From Desarmillaria ectypa (Eukaryota; Basidiomycota; Agaricomycetes; Agaricales; Physalacriaceae), in contig JAUDYN010000002.1 of assembly GCA_030407005.1 (NCBI GenBank), positions 1,364,001 through 1,428,000 of the forward strand: DNA of 64,000 nt. The letters are read 5' to 3'. The position numbers were made by a program, and so were the translations under genes. Shown piece by piece: positions 33,790-45,667 of this stretch. A model generated the notes under the pieces. The model was not told the DNA's origin. It was given only the letters and a program-made list of their open reading frames with translations, and made no database searches. Numbering within the stretch: position 1 is the first letter of the stretch; each line of letters starts with the position of its first letter.

Positions 33790-36519
33790 CGGACAAGAGG
33801 TAAGGATCGTATACAAAAGAGTGAATCCCAATAAATCGCAAAGCTACAGAGCAGAGAGCATGCCTCGCAATGAAAAAAAGCCGGACAAGGTAGCCCGGTT
33901 ACAAACTTAGGCTCGAGATCATCAAAGGGTTAGCTGTTCCTGATGGTCCGTTTTTGGAAAGCCAGTTGGCAGGTGTTCCATGTTGCAAATTAGGAGAAAG
34001 ACCTAGATGTAGGAGCCGGACAGAACAAATCCAGAATACAGTAACTAGCCACAGACGAGGGTCAGGGTGAGCATCAACGACGTTGTGAGCAAAATTGCAT
34101 AATCGGGGATCATTATCAACTATGCATCTAATCTTATCATTACCCAATTTGCCTCCTTTCAATTAAATGTACGAAATGTACGTGTGGTAGCCTGAGCAAC
34201 TGCATACGAGGTAAAAATGAATCAGAATTTTTTGGGGGGAGTACGAGGAATCTGCACACAACTTTCAAGTATCGCATACAGCGTGCAGTTACTTTTAAGC
34301 GGAGTAAGGGCCTCCTGCCGCCGCTATTAACTTGGTTCCTCGAAGACAGGCTTTGACATTGATGCGTCCCGAGGCCCTACATCGGCGCCGTCAATGTCCA
34401 TCCGGCTATCATATGTACAACCAAATACGTTAGCCGGGAAAGTCCGTCCAATTCCAATTCTTATATAGGACTGGGAAGCAGCTTGCCATAGCATGAGCAC
34501 TGACAGTGTACAGACAACCTCACATCATAGGCAGCCAGCCCAAGTCAGGGAAGGTTGAAGCAAAGCTGAAAGTGCTATAACGCACCCTCGGATAAATGCA
34601 GAGACTTTCAAATGAAACATGCCATTCGGACCTGTATTAAACTCATGCGAGATTGGCGCTAGCGCGCTCTTAGAATTCGTGACGCATACTTAGGTGGATT
34701 TACGCAGCAGCTGCCTCGTAGGACCAACGTTCTCAAATGGGGTAATGAAGCGGCGATGCAGTCAAGCGAGAACCAAGAGCAACCAGCAAGTAATCCAGAA
34801 ATGGAGCAATTGCTACTCAAGACCAGTTTAAATTACATCGCTCTTGTTCACCATTGTCCAGAGTTAGGCATTCCGAAGGTGTCTATACCCTCCAAAACAG
34901 GGCGACGTCCGTGAAACTCAGAAAGAACAAGTTCAAAGAGTGTGCCGACAATTTGCGACGCTTAGACATTCGGGAGTGTCTAGCTGTCCCCTGCGCATAT
35001 GTCAAAATTGAAGCGCGTAACCAGGCCCTATCGAAGTCCGCTGTTTCGCCCGACAACAAATTCAAAACTGTTGTGTCGGCGTATCCGTAGTTGCAAAGCA
35101 GTGTGTTCTCGGGAGCAATGGCAGCGAAACGGAGCCAGTATAGTGAGTCCGACAGACAGACAAAGACTGACGATATAGGCCCTGCCCCGAGGTTACTCAG
35201 CCAACGACGGTCTCAAGTGAGAAGTCCGATATTCGCTGCCAGTGGTTGATGAATTCCTAGCGTTGGTATGGGTGCCGTACGGAAGGTATCTGCCTGTAGG
35301 GTGTTAATGATGGCGAGTGGTCTAACCAAGATGCATATGTTCCACCGCCCACTCTTATAGGTATTTTTATCAGGTGCAACACGGGCAGAATCGCCGTTTA
35401 ATAATTCATCCACGTGGTCATCGATGCACAATGTTGGCATTGACCAACAACATCGACTTCATTTCTCCGTTGATCAGAGATTTTTAGAGCCGTCCTCGCT
35501 GACGGGACGGAAAGAAACAATAGCCAAAGCTTTTCTGAGATACCGCATTGAGGTTGCTGAGGGAGGTCGCTGTGTACAAACTTGAACCGAACCGTCAGAA
35601 GAAGACAGCTGTTCGATTCTTAACTAGAATCTATAAACTTACCTTCTCAAGGTGTCAAAAAAATTATCGCCTCAATAGCGGTACGCTCAAAAATACATAG
35701 CCATGGACTTAGGATTGGGGTTTGAGGTCTCAGAGCTGGAGTCTATCCAACAAAAGCAGGCCTCCCGTTCTTCGTTGAGGGATTTATTAGTTGTTTAACC
35801 AACGCTGGTCCGTAGTCGCTTCGCATGCACGCACGTATTTCGTTGATCATGATTGGCATGATTGATTAACCTAATTCAGAAAGGAAAAAATTAGTACGTG
35901 AATCATAAAGCAGATGGCTTCTTACGATGTCAGTGACCAGGTTGCGGAGACAGCACACGCCACCGCGACATGCCACGGGAAGTGAGGGAAAAGGAAGGTT
36001 GATTGCAGCATCGCGGCGCTAAAACGAACATGGCATGGCGGGACGAGAAAAATTCGAGGTCTCCGTCCAAGGACTTACAAATAGGCGCAGGAACAGTATT
36101 CTTAGTACGATACCGGAAGAACAATCTACCACTTCCGACTAAAAGTTATCACACCTTGCTTTGATCTTCATCTTCGTGTGGAAAAGTGATTCACAGAATC
36201 AGTTCGCAAACCTTGGGAAACATGACTGTGTCTCACGAGTGTGGAGACTCCAGGAAGTCACAGTCTGATGTTCCATGACATAGTGTTCCAAGTGTTCTAC
36301 GTGTTGCAGCAGGCGACATATTTGGAAAGTCCCGCGAATTTTTTTTTTTCGAAGTTTACTGTGGCCAAGAGAAGATGTAGTCAAAAGACACCTATGGAGA
36401 TACGTATACACCCTTGCTTTTGAGTGCGAACTTTGCGAGTCTTGAATGTTCTCTATGAGAAGGGGGGAGTGCCCAAAACGCAGAATAGTCTTAGAACAGT
36501 CTAGCATACAAAACAGATA
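33790..36519. other. Gene desert of 2.7 kb
   Basis: No intact gene is recognised. One degenerate coding-like stretch (34645-34914) is listed separately. The rest has short open frames only, many stops in all frames and no repeats obvious by eye. It could be decayed transposon DNA. Confidence 0.4.
34645..34914 (+). pseudogene. Degenerate unrecognised coding fragment
   Basis: From an ATG at 34645 the frame meets one TAG after five codons, then stays open for 83 codons to a TGA at 34912. Its text is protein-like (YLGGFTQQLPRRTNVLKWGN, LLLKTSLNYIALVHHCPELG). Further pieces in other frames follow to about 35090. This pattern fits a decayed mobile-element or expanded-family gene; I cannot name it. 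Confidence 0.3.
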
Positions 36520-37613
36520 CTATGATAGGCGAGTAAGCTTCCATCCATGGACGGTTGCTCTGATTTCCTCTTCACCGGGGTCATCGGGAAACATGGGCTA
36601 AAAAAACCTATGAAATTGCTGCTGATATTCGGCATGAGACCTACTTCAAATTTCTGCGTGAGGATTTCTTGGCAGTGCCATCCTCTACCCCGCGCCTTCG
36701 AAAAAAATTCCATGTCCCGATGCGCGAGATGCGGACGATGATGTGTGTAGAAAACTAGCACTGAAGGCGTGATTTGGGGTCCGTGAGGCAGTAATGCTTG
36801 TTCACAAGTATTCAGCAGGGCATTATGCTGTAGGACAGTTCAGCGCGCGATGACTCGAAATCCTGCAATTTCTAAATGGGCACACCTGAGAATGGTTAAA
36901 TATTAGATCGGACAGGATTATGAGATTAAAGCCATTCGTGTTCGACAAAGAAGATAACAGAGGCTGAACTGATGTCCCCCAAATGAAACCCTGCTAGTCA
37001 TAAGCATCGTGGTATCAAAGGGTTCGACACTCGATGCGCACCTGTACAGAGGCACGATGCTTGCGAGATAGTGGTACATTTTTATCGATGTTGAACTCCA
37101 TGTTTTTGATCAGGTCCGCGTCCGGATAATCAGTCAAAATGACCTGTTTTATCAAGATATAAATGCTAACGCACAACGGTTGGCAGAACACACCTTTTCT
37201 GCTCCATTATTAGCAGTGACAATGGCAGGTAGCCCACCTCCTGCGCCTAATTCGAGCACAGACCCGTTGATGTATAGATCTCGATGATTGTCCAAGTATG
37301 CTGCTATTGAGCGGGCAGAATTCCACCTAGATTTAGACAAGATGAGACTGTCACCAGACGAGCGTGAAAGTTCTACATACTTACAAGTAGTGCCCCCACA
37401 GTGGATGCGTTCCAACTAATCTGATACTTAAAACAGACCAATCCTCTACTGAGCTGGACGCCTTTTCACGTTGGTAGATTGAGAATGTTGGATCTGGAGT
37501 CGGTGGTCGAGGGGGCTCCTATAGCATATGTCGGAGGATTTCATACTGGCGTTTCTTGGAAGATAACATACAGGGAACATGGAATCGAGTCCTAACTCAT
37601 CGTCGGGAAACAT
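36520..37613 (-). CDS. EFM7: EFM7-type eEF1A N-terminal/lysine methyltransferase
   Basis: Seven exons (37613-37572, 37518-37385, 37326-37194, 37143-37042, 36990-36886, 36827-36645, 36597-36520) sum to 777 nt and give 258 residues, close to yeast Efm7. The order fits this seven-beta-strand family: LVGTHPLWGHYLWNSARS, SAM-binding motif I VLELGAGGGLPAIV, LTDYPDADLI, GFIWGTSVQPL, LIILSDLIFNHSQH, VLVFYTHHRPHL and a conserved end EIRATVHGWKLTRL. Yeast Efm7 methylates the N-terminal Gly and adjacent Lys of translation factor eEF1A in the cytosol. The start MFPDDELGLDS is chosen over an upstream in-frame ATG at 37640 because acidic starts are typical. Confidence 0.88.
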
Positions 37614-38123
37614 TATATGTTCGTGTCGTGGTGGGGACAAAAAGTAAGCGGCACAATCGGCCCGGAATCCGGCAACTTCACATTTTTGTCTCTCACTTTT
37701 ATCTGTCTCACGCCACCTCTACCGGTGCTCGTAGGCTTAACGGGAACTGCGTGTTGATACACATCCCCAATATTTGGTGTACAGCATGCATTCGTCTCGT
37801 CGGGAGAATACGGGTGACTACAAGCGGAGTGTACGTCCAGCTTCTCGAACAAGAAAGCTACCTATACAGTTGTCGTCTTCTCGATCTCATGTTAAATCGT
37901 CTTGATTTTGTATGCTTCTTTTATTTTTCTTACGAGCTACCGAGGTAGATTAGTGGTTTACGCTTATTTACCTGAGCTGTATCAGCAGGGGTAGTCAATA
38001 CAAGTAGTCTTCTGCTTTTCTTTTGGGAATGTTCCCCCCTCAAATACTCGAAAATTCTGTGCACTCCGCATTCCAGCAATCTATACAACAAAAATACCAG
38101 TATATGTATGGTGCCCGTGTTTT
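37614..38123. other. Intergenic, 510 bp
   Basis: This is the EFM7 promoter side and the 3' flank of the SulP transporter. Plus-strand open frames here (37556-37948, 38023-38265) show no family resemblance. Confidence 0.4.
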
Positions 38124-41104
38124 CTATACGCTATTTGTACTTTCTTCTACTTCAGCTCTACGATGTGCCCATCTAACTAGCACGGTACTGGATGTCTCAA
38201 CTTCAAATTCTACGGTGACGCATTGCGACCGAGCCAAGACGTTCGCCGTTTTCTCTCCATTGTAATTTAGTACATCACCAGAAGACAAGGTATGCGACCC
38301 CGGAACTGGTCGAAAACGCGACCACACCCGTCGTTTCATGAATTGTAAGCTTTCTTCTGGCAGCATCAGCAGGAAACGGCGGAAAGAGGGGCGTGTTGAT
38401 GGTTCTATAGGTATGATATCAGCATGTCCTTCGACAAAGAAGACGATGCGCTCGATGTCGTCTGCACTCAAAACTGTTCAGAAGCACTCTACAGCGAATT
38501 CAGAAAAATCTCACTTGTACGCGCAACGATCTGTCCAGGAGCATAACATTTCAAACGCGCACCCATGCTAATAAAGATATCGATATCATTTTGTGGAGTT
38601 GGAACAGAATCGATGGAGTCCGAGCTATCATCGGTAATCCTATCGCTCCCAAGCAAAGTCCCTAGGTCAAAGTCGAATAGCTTGCAGAACTTGCGATATA
38701 TATCGGCATTAGACACTGGATCAATGTCGCCACCAATTTCTTTGGAAGAATATTAGCTTCAGGTTGGAACACGAGGAGGGCGGCGAGACCCTACCTTTTT
38801 CTAGTTCGGAGCGCACGAGTTCACTCTGACGTTCACACCAAGTCAACGCGTCTCCGCGTGCCCTGAATGAGAGGATACCCTTTTCCGGGGCCACTGCTCC
38901 CTTCTCGGAGTCGAAAATCAAGTCCACTCCAGCTCGGTCGAAATCTGCGTCGACCCCGGAACCTTTCTGGACACCACACAATACTAAAACTGTAGATCGG
39001 GGGGCTAAATCACGCACCGCGCGCTGAAAGCATTGCGCGGCAGCAGTTTCAAGACGATGAACTGTGGACAAGTCAACGATAACAAATGCCCGTTGCACCT
39101 CCATGTCGAGGAGCTGGCTTTCTATAGATGGGATGGTTGCAAAATCTGTAAATGTGCCTTTGAGCGGTACTCTCAGGCGGAGATGAATCAACCTACAAAC
39201 ATATCCCGATAGAACCACAACGCGTGCGTTGATGTCTCGTAGTAAGCAGTCGGCGGGATTCTTCTCCAAACTTCCACCGCTTTCGATATCAGTAAGAGTG
39301 ACGTTCATAAGTGGGTAAGCCGCCGACGGGGTGTGATTAAGCGGCGAAATACGATGCGTAGGCGTGTATTGTTCTTGATCCTGACTTTGTTGCATATGTG
39401 TTTCGTTCCATTCTTCCCATTTCATAACGCGCGCGCGCTATTCAAGGGCAATAAGCGCCAATCCATATAGAGGGCTTCCAGAGAACTTACGGAATCAACA
39501 ACCCCGTACACAAAATAGACAACTATAGCAGCCCCGATTCCCACACCAAAGCCTTCCGCAAAGCCCAAAAATGTGCATGCCATCAAAGTTCCCACAACGA
39601 TACTCCATTCAAGCCAAACGAGAGTCTTGGCAGACTCCCATACAGCCTCAAGAACCAGCTCGATACCAAGGAAAAGAACCAGCGCCGAAGCCAACATAGT
39701 CGGAACGTAAGGCAGGAGGAGCCCAGAAGTGAGAAACAGGACAAAGGTAAGGAGTGTTACAAGAACTGCTTCGAAACGGCCACCGTTGGCGCGGGTGAAG
39801 AAAACCGAGTAGGAATATTGCTAACTCAAGACATCAGAGAAATGATCGATCGCGATATAAGCGAAGACCAACCAAGATATTGGGGGCCGTTCCCGCTATT
39901 CCTGCGAGAATGTTTGCAGCACCTTGACCGAAAAATTCGTGATTCATATCATAAGGCACGTTCAAACTGAATGCCAGTGCAGGGACATATATAGGCAAAT
40001 TCAAGACGCCAATCACGACCAAAAGTACAATATTTTCAATCGCGTTTTTCATCGCCCACCATTCGACCTTGGAGAAATCAAACTCTCGCCAATAGATCCA
40101 CGCGGTCCCAATGCCGCCTCCACGTGTGGCAGATGCGTCAACTCTAAAGAGCCAACCATTGATCACGAGGGTGTCTCTAGGGCAATGCAGTGCCTCGACG
40201 ATGATCCAAAAGATTAATGGAATGGAAAATAGGTAACAGGGCACATAGTACGCATTCTGCACCATACCACGTGTCCAACGATTAATGAGCTGAGATCGTG
40301 TAGACACTGACAAGATAAGGGCAGGAAGGAACGATGCCGCAAGGAGCGGAAGGTGAGAAGGGTTGAACAGAACGGAGCCAGCCGAGGAAAGTGTCAGCGC
40401 CGGCGACGATGGAGGAAGCATGAGCCCAAGCCCGAGGATAAATAATGAAAGTCCGATAGCACCGATAGCACCCGTAAGGACAGTCTGAGGGAAATAAGCG
40501 ACCTTCGTGTTCCCTGTAAGGGCCATGATTGAAACAACGAGCAAAGTAAACATACAAGATTTCCCAACTTGAGTAGGCCTAAAACGATGAAAGCAAAACC
40601 AATCAAAAAACTGGTCATTGCATATGCGGCAAAGACTGTCGGGACTAGGGAAGGGTTGTCGGGACCAAGAACATCGCGGATATCGCTGCCAATACCTCTC
40701 AGAAATGGCAGTATTTCGATGAGCATTGCTCCTAGAGCTCCTGGAAAGCGCGATCCACCTAATGTCATGGCCACCTGTGACAGGATTGTGCTTGTCATAG
40801 AAAGGATGAGAAACCCCCCCCCCAAAAAAAAAAACCCAGCATATACCTCATAATATACATCGACAGACCCTGTATTTGCAAGGCCTGAAAGACCCCATTC
40901 GAGCCCTCCTCAGACGGAAAGATGAGCAACCCTGTGGACACTAGAGCAGGAAAATGAGCTTCACCAGCGAGATTTTGGATCGCCCTTCATACCAGTATCA
41001 AGGACATTGAATAAAGTGCCTAGCACCACAGATGGAAGGGCACGGTATAGTCGTCCAGGAGTGTTTGCAATCCAGCGTGCTGAACGAGACTTGACGACCT
41101 CCAT
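38124..41104 (-). CDS. SulP/SLC26 transporter with STAS and cNMP-binding-like regions (yeast VSB1 type)
   Basis: Landmarks from the N-terminus: VVLGTLFNVLDT joined to VSTGLLIFPSEEGSNGVFQA, QVAMTLGGSRFPGALGAMLI, GKVAYFPQTVLTGAIGAIG-like text at 40440-40510, SLNVPYDMNHEFFGQGAANI and SGLLLPYVPTMLASALVLFL. About ten membrane segments are expected. A STAS region follows (FTDFATIPSIESQLLDMEVQ, AFVIVDLSTVHRLETAAAQC), then a C-terminal region with a cyclic-nucleotide-binding-like end (FFVEGHADIIPIE, SGDVLNYNGEKTANVLA) and a stop at 38124. Yeast Ygr125w/Vsb1 shares this order and acts in vacuolar storage of basic amino acids, so sulfate need not be the substrate. The 5' end is uncertain: 41104 is the first safe Met, but coding text may continue to 41377. 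Confidence 0.82.
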
Positions 41105-42547
41105 CGTGGATGGACAAAGTAGAGAAAACTCACAATTCGGTTAAAGGTTACCTGCGAGAAAAGTGAGTCTGAGTCCGTTGGATATTAGTCAGAATTTTCT
41201 GGATTGAATGGATGAGTTCTGATGATCGCCCCACATTCTCTCCATGGAAATATTGCTCCGCCCCAGCTCGGGCACAAGTGCCTCGGGATCGCAGCAAGCT
41301 ACTGCAAGCGCGGAAATTGCCCATGATGATACACCTGAATGGAAAAAAAAGGGTGACTTCGGACGAATCATTCCCATACGTTGGCTAAGAAATGTGATCG
41401 CCGCTGTGAAATTTTGAGATATTTCAAAATAGAAACACCTGCGCGGTCTCAGTGCCGAAGAATATGAGAAAGCCCTGATACCCGCCAGTATAAGTTTTTC
41501 TCTCGTCTACTATAGCGCCACTGCGGAAAAATCGATCCACCGATTCGCGTTTCCCGGATTAAGCAAGATTCAAAAAGGAAGTTAAGCTAATAAATTCCTT
41601 ATTTGTGAAGACGAATTCACATCAATCAGGATTAGCGTGCCTCGGCTTATTAGTACAACATTTCCTTCATAAAAAACCTGGAAAGTTTATGAACCAGTAC
41701 TCTGTCTGCGCGCGACCCTTGTCTCCAAGATGGATATCAAGTCATGCGGTTCTTTGAAACGATACCAAGCTTTTCACAGCGCTGAAGAAGCCGTACAAGA
41801 CCGACGAATACGCATGTACGTAACTTGTTGCTACCCCGAAAGGTATCGTAATGATCTGCAATGATCCAATATAATTTGGGGACTTATTCAACGCTACCTG
41901 CACGGACCTTCAAGTGCCCATGAGCCTGAATTTCAGGTTTCAGTACACCACTTCGTTGGCGCCAGCATCATAGACCGAGCCTGAAACCGTTTGCCAGACA
42001 TAATGAGACTTCGAAAGAAGGCTATTTTCTTGCCAGTGATTTACAGTTTACGTGAAGAAGTGCCACTCTAGTAAGTACCGTACAAGCGGTCAGACTAGAT
42101 CAAACTGATTATAAAGTGGGCTGCGCTTGCAGTATCGTAGCACCTCTGGCCAAAGCAGTCTTTACAATGTCAAGTCCCTATGGTTTGCAGATCTCATTTC
42201 AGGGTCGGAAAAGTCGAGCACAGATGGGGTATCTCTAGAATTTTGAGGAACGAATATCACCTTGACGTTCTATTCGATCACAGCGGGATTGCGACGTCCC
42301 CAGCACCCCCGAGTGCAGGTGAAACGTGTAGTCTTTTGGAGCTTTAGCCTAGAGAAAACTAACTCAGACTGCCTATGAGAAGCATACCATAAGCAAATAA
42401 ATGCGGGGTAATGATTCAGTAAAACATACTCGCATTATTACTAGATCAAAGGTCATACCTTACGACCATTGGGCTTTCCCCGTGGGCATGCTTAGAAAGC
42501 CCGTCGATATTCAGTAACACGCAACGGCGTAGGCCGGTCATACAGGG
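41105..42547. other. Intergenic with a possible 5' exon of the SulP gene
   Basis: A minus-strand frame at 41189-41377 contains WAISALAVACCDPEALVPEL followed by GRSNISMERMWG, which resembles the N-terminal cytosolic region of VSB1-type SulP proteins. It is probably an upstream exon. From 41400 to 42540 no gene is seen. A TATA box lies at 42548. Confidence 0.4.
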
Positions 42548-42553
42548 TATAAA
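42548..42553 (+). promoter_or_regulatory. TATA box of the desaturase gene
   Basis: TATAAA at 42548-42553 lies only 12 bases before the first in-frame ATG (42560), too close for transcription to begin upstream of it. It therefore favours the ATG at 42605 as the real start. Confidence 0.6.
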
Positions 42554-42604
42554 AGAGCGATGAAAAATACCTGGAATTCAGTTCAGCCCATATCTCCACG
42601 ACAA

Positions 42605-43666
42605 ATGGGACTCACTAGACCAAATGGCTCAGAAACCAAAGATGCGCGCGCCAGGTTGACGCCAGAAGACGAGACAAAAGCGTTCAAGGAGGCATCCGCC
42701 ATAATAAACCGACATAAAGCTCGCGACAATGTTATGGGTACTCTTGCCATCCTTAACAACTACGTCGTCTTTGTCGCCTGCGTCTGGATGTGCGAACATG
42801 TCGCGTCGCATTATTCTGATGCGCGTTTGTGGTGGACAGCTTACATTCCTGCGGTCATCATCATTTCCTCCCGTATGCGTGCGATGGAGCACCTTGTTCA
42901 TGAGGCGTCGCACAACAACGTCTTCACCAATCCCCGCGCCCACGAGTACACTGAATTCCTTTACGCCTTCCCTGTCTTCCGCTTGCTCAAGGTCTTCCGG
43001 AGCATACACTTGGAGCACCACAAATACCTCGGTGACCCCGTCCGCGATGCAGACGTTGTGCGACTCCAGTACGTTGGATTTATCCGCGACGAACGCCTGA
43101 GCACGGCTCGCTTCTCCTGGCTCTTGTTTGGCCTCCCGTTCTCGGGATGGCTGCACTATGAGTACATCGTCACCGTCTTCACAGAGTTCTGGACGAGCCC
43201 CGCTTCCTACCCGTGGAAAGTCGTGTATTGGGTCACCGTGCTAACGGCAGTGCACCTTTCCGACAAGTGGTCCGGGTTCGCGTTGTATTACGTCGTCCCA
43301 TGGTTTGGGGTGCTCACCATAACACGTTATTGGGCCGAGGTGGGAGAACACATTGGCATGGACATGACGGGAAACTTCGGTAATTCACGCACCAATGATG
43401 GTTTTCTGCAGCGGTGGTGGATCCATCCTCTCAACGACGGTCTCCATGCAGCTCATCATTTGAACAGCCAAGTGCCGTTTCATCAACTGAGGCGTGCACA
43501 TAAAGAGTTGATGAGGGAGGTTCCAGCTTATAGGGAGAAAAACAAGATGTCCAATGGTATCGCCGAAACTTTCTGGCAGATATACGAATGCCCGACGGTC
43601 ATCAAGGCGGCGGGGGAACAGGGGCAGGGAGGGTGGCAGAGTGGCCAAGTATGGGCCAAACGGTAA
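42605..43666 (+). CDS. MocD-like membrane fatty-acid desaturase family enzyme (intronless)
   Basis: From 42605 the single exon gives 353 residues (368 if 42560 were used). Three histidine boxes of the membrane di-iron desaturase/hydroxylase family are seen: HEASH near residue 98, HLEHH near 137 and HAAHH near 281, with an extra conserved WWIHPLNDGLHAAHHLN. Hydrophobic pairs lie at LNNYVVFVACVWMCE, WTAYIPAVIIIS, VVYWVTVLTAVH and ALYYVVPWFGVL. Enzymes of this branch use O2 and iron to desaturate or hydroxylate lipids or small amines; the substrate is unknown. No intron interrupts 1 kb, unlike nearly all neighbours, and codons are GC-rich, so acquisition from bacteria is possible but unproven. 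Confidence 0.85.
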   Translation: MGLTRPNGSETKDARARLTPEDETKAFKEASAIINRHKARDNVMGTLAILNNYVVFVACVWMCEHVASHYSDARLWWTAYIPAVIIISSRMRAMEHLVHEASHNNVFTNPRAHEYTEFLYAFPVFRLLKVFRSIHLEHHKYLGDPVRDADVVRLQYVGFIRDERLSTARFSWLLFGLPFSGWLHYEYIVTVFTEFWTSPASYPWKVVYWVTVLTAVHLSDKWSGFALYYVVPWFGVLTITRYWAEVGEHIGMDMTGNFGNSRTNDGFLQRWWIHPLNDGLHAAHHLNSQVPFHQLRRAHKELMREVPAYREKNKMSNGIAETFWQIYECPTVIKAAGEQGQGGWQSGQVWAKR

Positions 43667-43961
43667 TAATATGTGGATGGTTTGACTTCCCTGGGTAGTA
43701 GTAAGCCTTAAAAAGTATCAAGGGCTGAATTATGAAAATTCCTACCCTGGCATCGTACCGTGTATGATTTGATCTCCAAACCTGTAAACAACGAATTTCG
43801 CATTTATTAGAAAGAGTTTTCAGCGTGACTTGGTGAACTTGAATTATTGGTCGAGCGGCAATGGCGGATAGTTATGTCTTCCCTTACACCGGTTATCGAA
43901 GTCCAAATATCAACGGAACATTTCACATCGTCTTTCAAATTGGGACTGAGTGGTGCTACCA

Positions 43962-45033
43962 TTACTTTCCAATGAAAACCGGTGTCCTCTTTTCTTTGAA
44001 TGCATCCAGGGCTTCCAAGCGATCTTGCGTGTCTAAGAGAGGTTCGTAGCACAAGCGTTCATGGTCAAGCGCAGACTCTAGTGGCAGTTCACAGGATCGA
44101 GAAATAGCTATTTTCGCGGCACGTAAAGCCAATGGTGCTATGCAAGTAGGACCTCAGTCCTCGACGCTGGAACTGAAAGGCAGAAAGATACTCACCGCCG
44201 TGTGCCATTTCTTCAGCTAGCTTCAATGCCCTTTCATAGGCTGTAGAAGAGGAATCTGCAAGATAATCGACGAGACCTACAGAGCGTTGTCATTCAACCA
44301 TATAATTCTCTGCTCTCGGCTGGGTAGGCACTTACCCAACTCCAGCGCATCGGAAGCAGTGAGCGAACGACCCGTGAAAATGAGCCCCTTTGCTTTAGTC
44401 ATCCCAATCAGGCGTGGAGCACGCTGTGTACCTCCAGCTCCTGGTATAATCCCCAAGCGGACTTCCGGGAAGCTGATCTTGGTCACATCTCGGGCTGCGA
44501 AAAACATCATCATTACGGCACTGAGAACTGACGTATGAGCCGCACCACATATGCGGAAATCGCATGTCAGTGCAAGCTCTAAACCTCCTCCAAGTGCAGG
44601 GCCATCTATAGCGCAGATGGTGGGGAACTCGAGGCGGTCTATGCTGCTGAAAACTAGACGAAGGTGAGAAAGAAAGTCGCGGACTTGATCTTCGTTCATG
44701 GAGCGCCGTTCGACGAGGTCCGCGCCTGCGCAAAAAGAACCCGGAGTGGAAGAGTAGAATATGAGCACGTTCAGACTAGCGGACACGTTAGATATTGGCT
44801 TGTGAAGAAAACTCAACATACGATGGCTCTTCGACTGCCTGTTGGATAGCGCTCTCGATATCCTAGCAGGACCTTGTCAGTAGGGCATACCAAAAAGCAG
44901 TATGCCTGCACACCTGAAGCATCTGGACGCTAATAGCATTCCTCGATTTCGGCCTGTTCAGCGCGATACAGTACACATCCTTGATACTAGGGACTTTGTG
45001 GAAGTAAGCATGAGGAGTGGGCTCGCTGGGCAT
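43962..45033 (-). CDS. Enoyl-CoA hydratase, AUH/Fer4/SidH type (probable siderophore acyl-CoA enzyme)
   Basis: Crotonase-fold protein from MPSEPTPHAYFHKVPS (45033) to VFIGK and a stop at 43962, in about five exons. Key text: CIALNRPKSRNAISVQMLQ, oxyanion segment SFCAGADLVERRSM, GPALGGGLELALTCDFR, catalytic-Glu segment FPEVRLGIIPGAGGTQR, MTKAKGLIFTGRSL, and DRLEALDAFKEKRTPVFIGK, which match the 3-methylglutaconyl-CoA hydratase (AUH) branch. Ustilago Fer4 and Aspergillus SidH, which make the acyl group of ferrichrome A or TAFC, belong to the same superfamily. No mitochondrial presequence or PTS1 is evident. An in-frame ATG at 45183 would extend it by 50 residues but runs through a splice-like acceptor at 45060. 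The gene is divergent from a hydroxyornithine acyltransferase and shares iron-GATA sites. The alternative is a plain leucine-catabolic AUH. Confidence 0.83.
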
Positions 45034-45188
45034 TTCGTCGAATATTTTCGGAGGATTCTTTCTATGAGTTGAGTAAACAGAAATGTAGATCAAAGTAAGG
45101 ATGCTTGTCGAAATGACACCAAGGCAAAACTCGAGATTTTCAACCGCGCACTGACGGCCTTTGACTGGGCATCTGTCGGGCAAGTTCC

Positions 45189-45246
45189 TTATCTGATTAG
45201 ATTCTAGAAGGAAATATTAATCTCATCAGAAGACATCTTATCTGAT
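45189..45246. promoter_or_regulatory. Pair of iron GATA-repressor sites (SreA/Urbs1 type), hydratase side
   Basis: Two perfect TTATCTGAT motifs (reverse of ATCAGATAA) sit at 45189-45197 and 45238-45246. ATCWGATAA is the consensus bound by fungal iron-responsive GATA repressors, which shut off siderophore genes when iron is ample. They lie 160-210 bp upstream of the hydratase start at 45033. Confidence 0.75.
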
Positions 45247-45667
45247 TACATCCGTAATCACGCACCCACACTTCTTGGCCTGCCCGCTTATTAGTTAGGC
45301 ATGACTGACGCCTAGCACAAATTCTACTAGATTCTCGACAATTCGATTTTGCGACACCATTGAAAGTTACTTGTTTTGCCGTCTCTAGGTGGGGAAACGA
45401 AATATTCAAATCGTCAGCAATTGGCACCACATGATGGTGCCATTCACCATCACCGTTGAAATTTTGAAAGACCGACCGGCGTCCACGTACTGCTGTGTGT
45501 TCCGTAGCCACGGTGTCATATAGGTCCAAAAGATGAATGCTGGAAAATTTTAATCGCAGCTCAATTGAATAAGTGTGCTGCAATGCTCATAATTATTTAC
45601 TAAAATCCAGAGATTGAGAAATTCACGTACTTTTTCCAGCAAATTCGGTCTATGCGAACGCAGGATC

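Noticed and set aside
36990..37050. tRNA-like GGTTCGA box near 37021
   Set aside because: It sits in an EFM7 intron; no acceptor stem or A box could be matched.
42629..43156. Minus-strand ORF of 175 codons
   Set aside because: Antisense to the intronless desaturase, whose GC-rich codons keep the other strand open.
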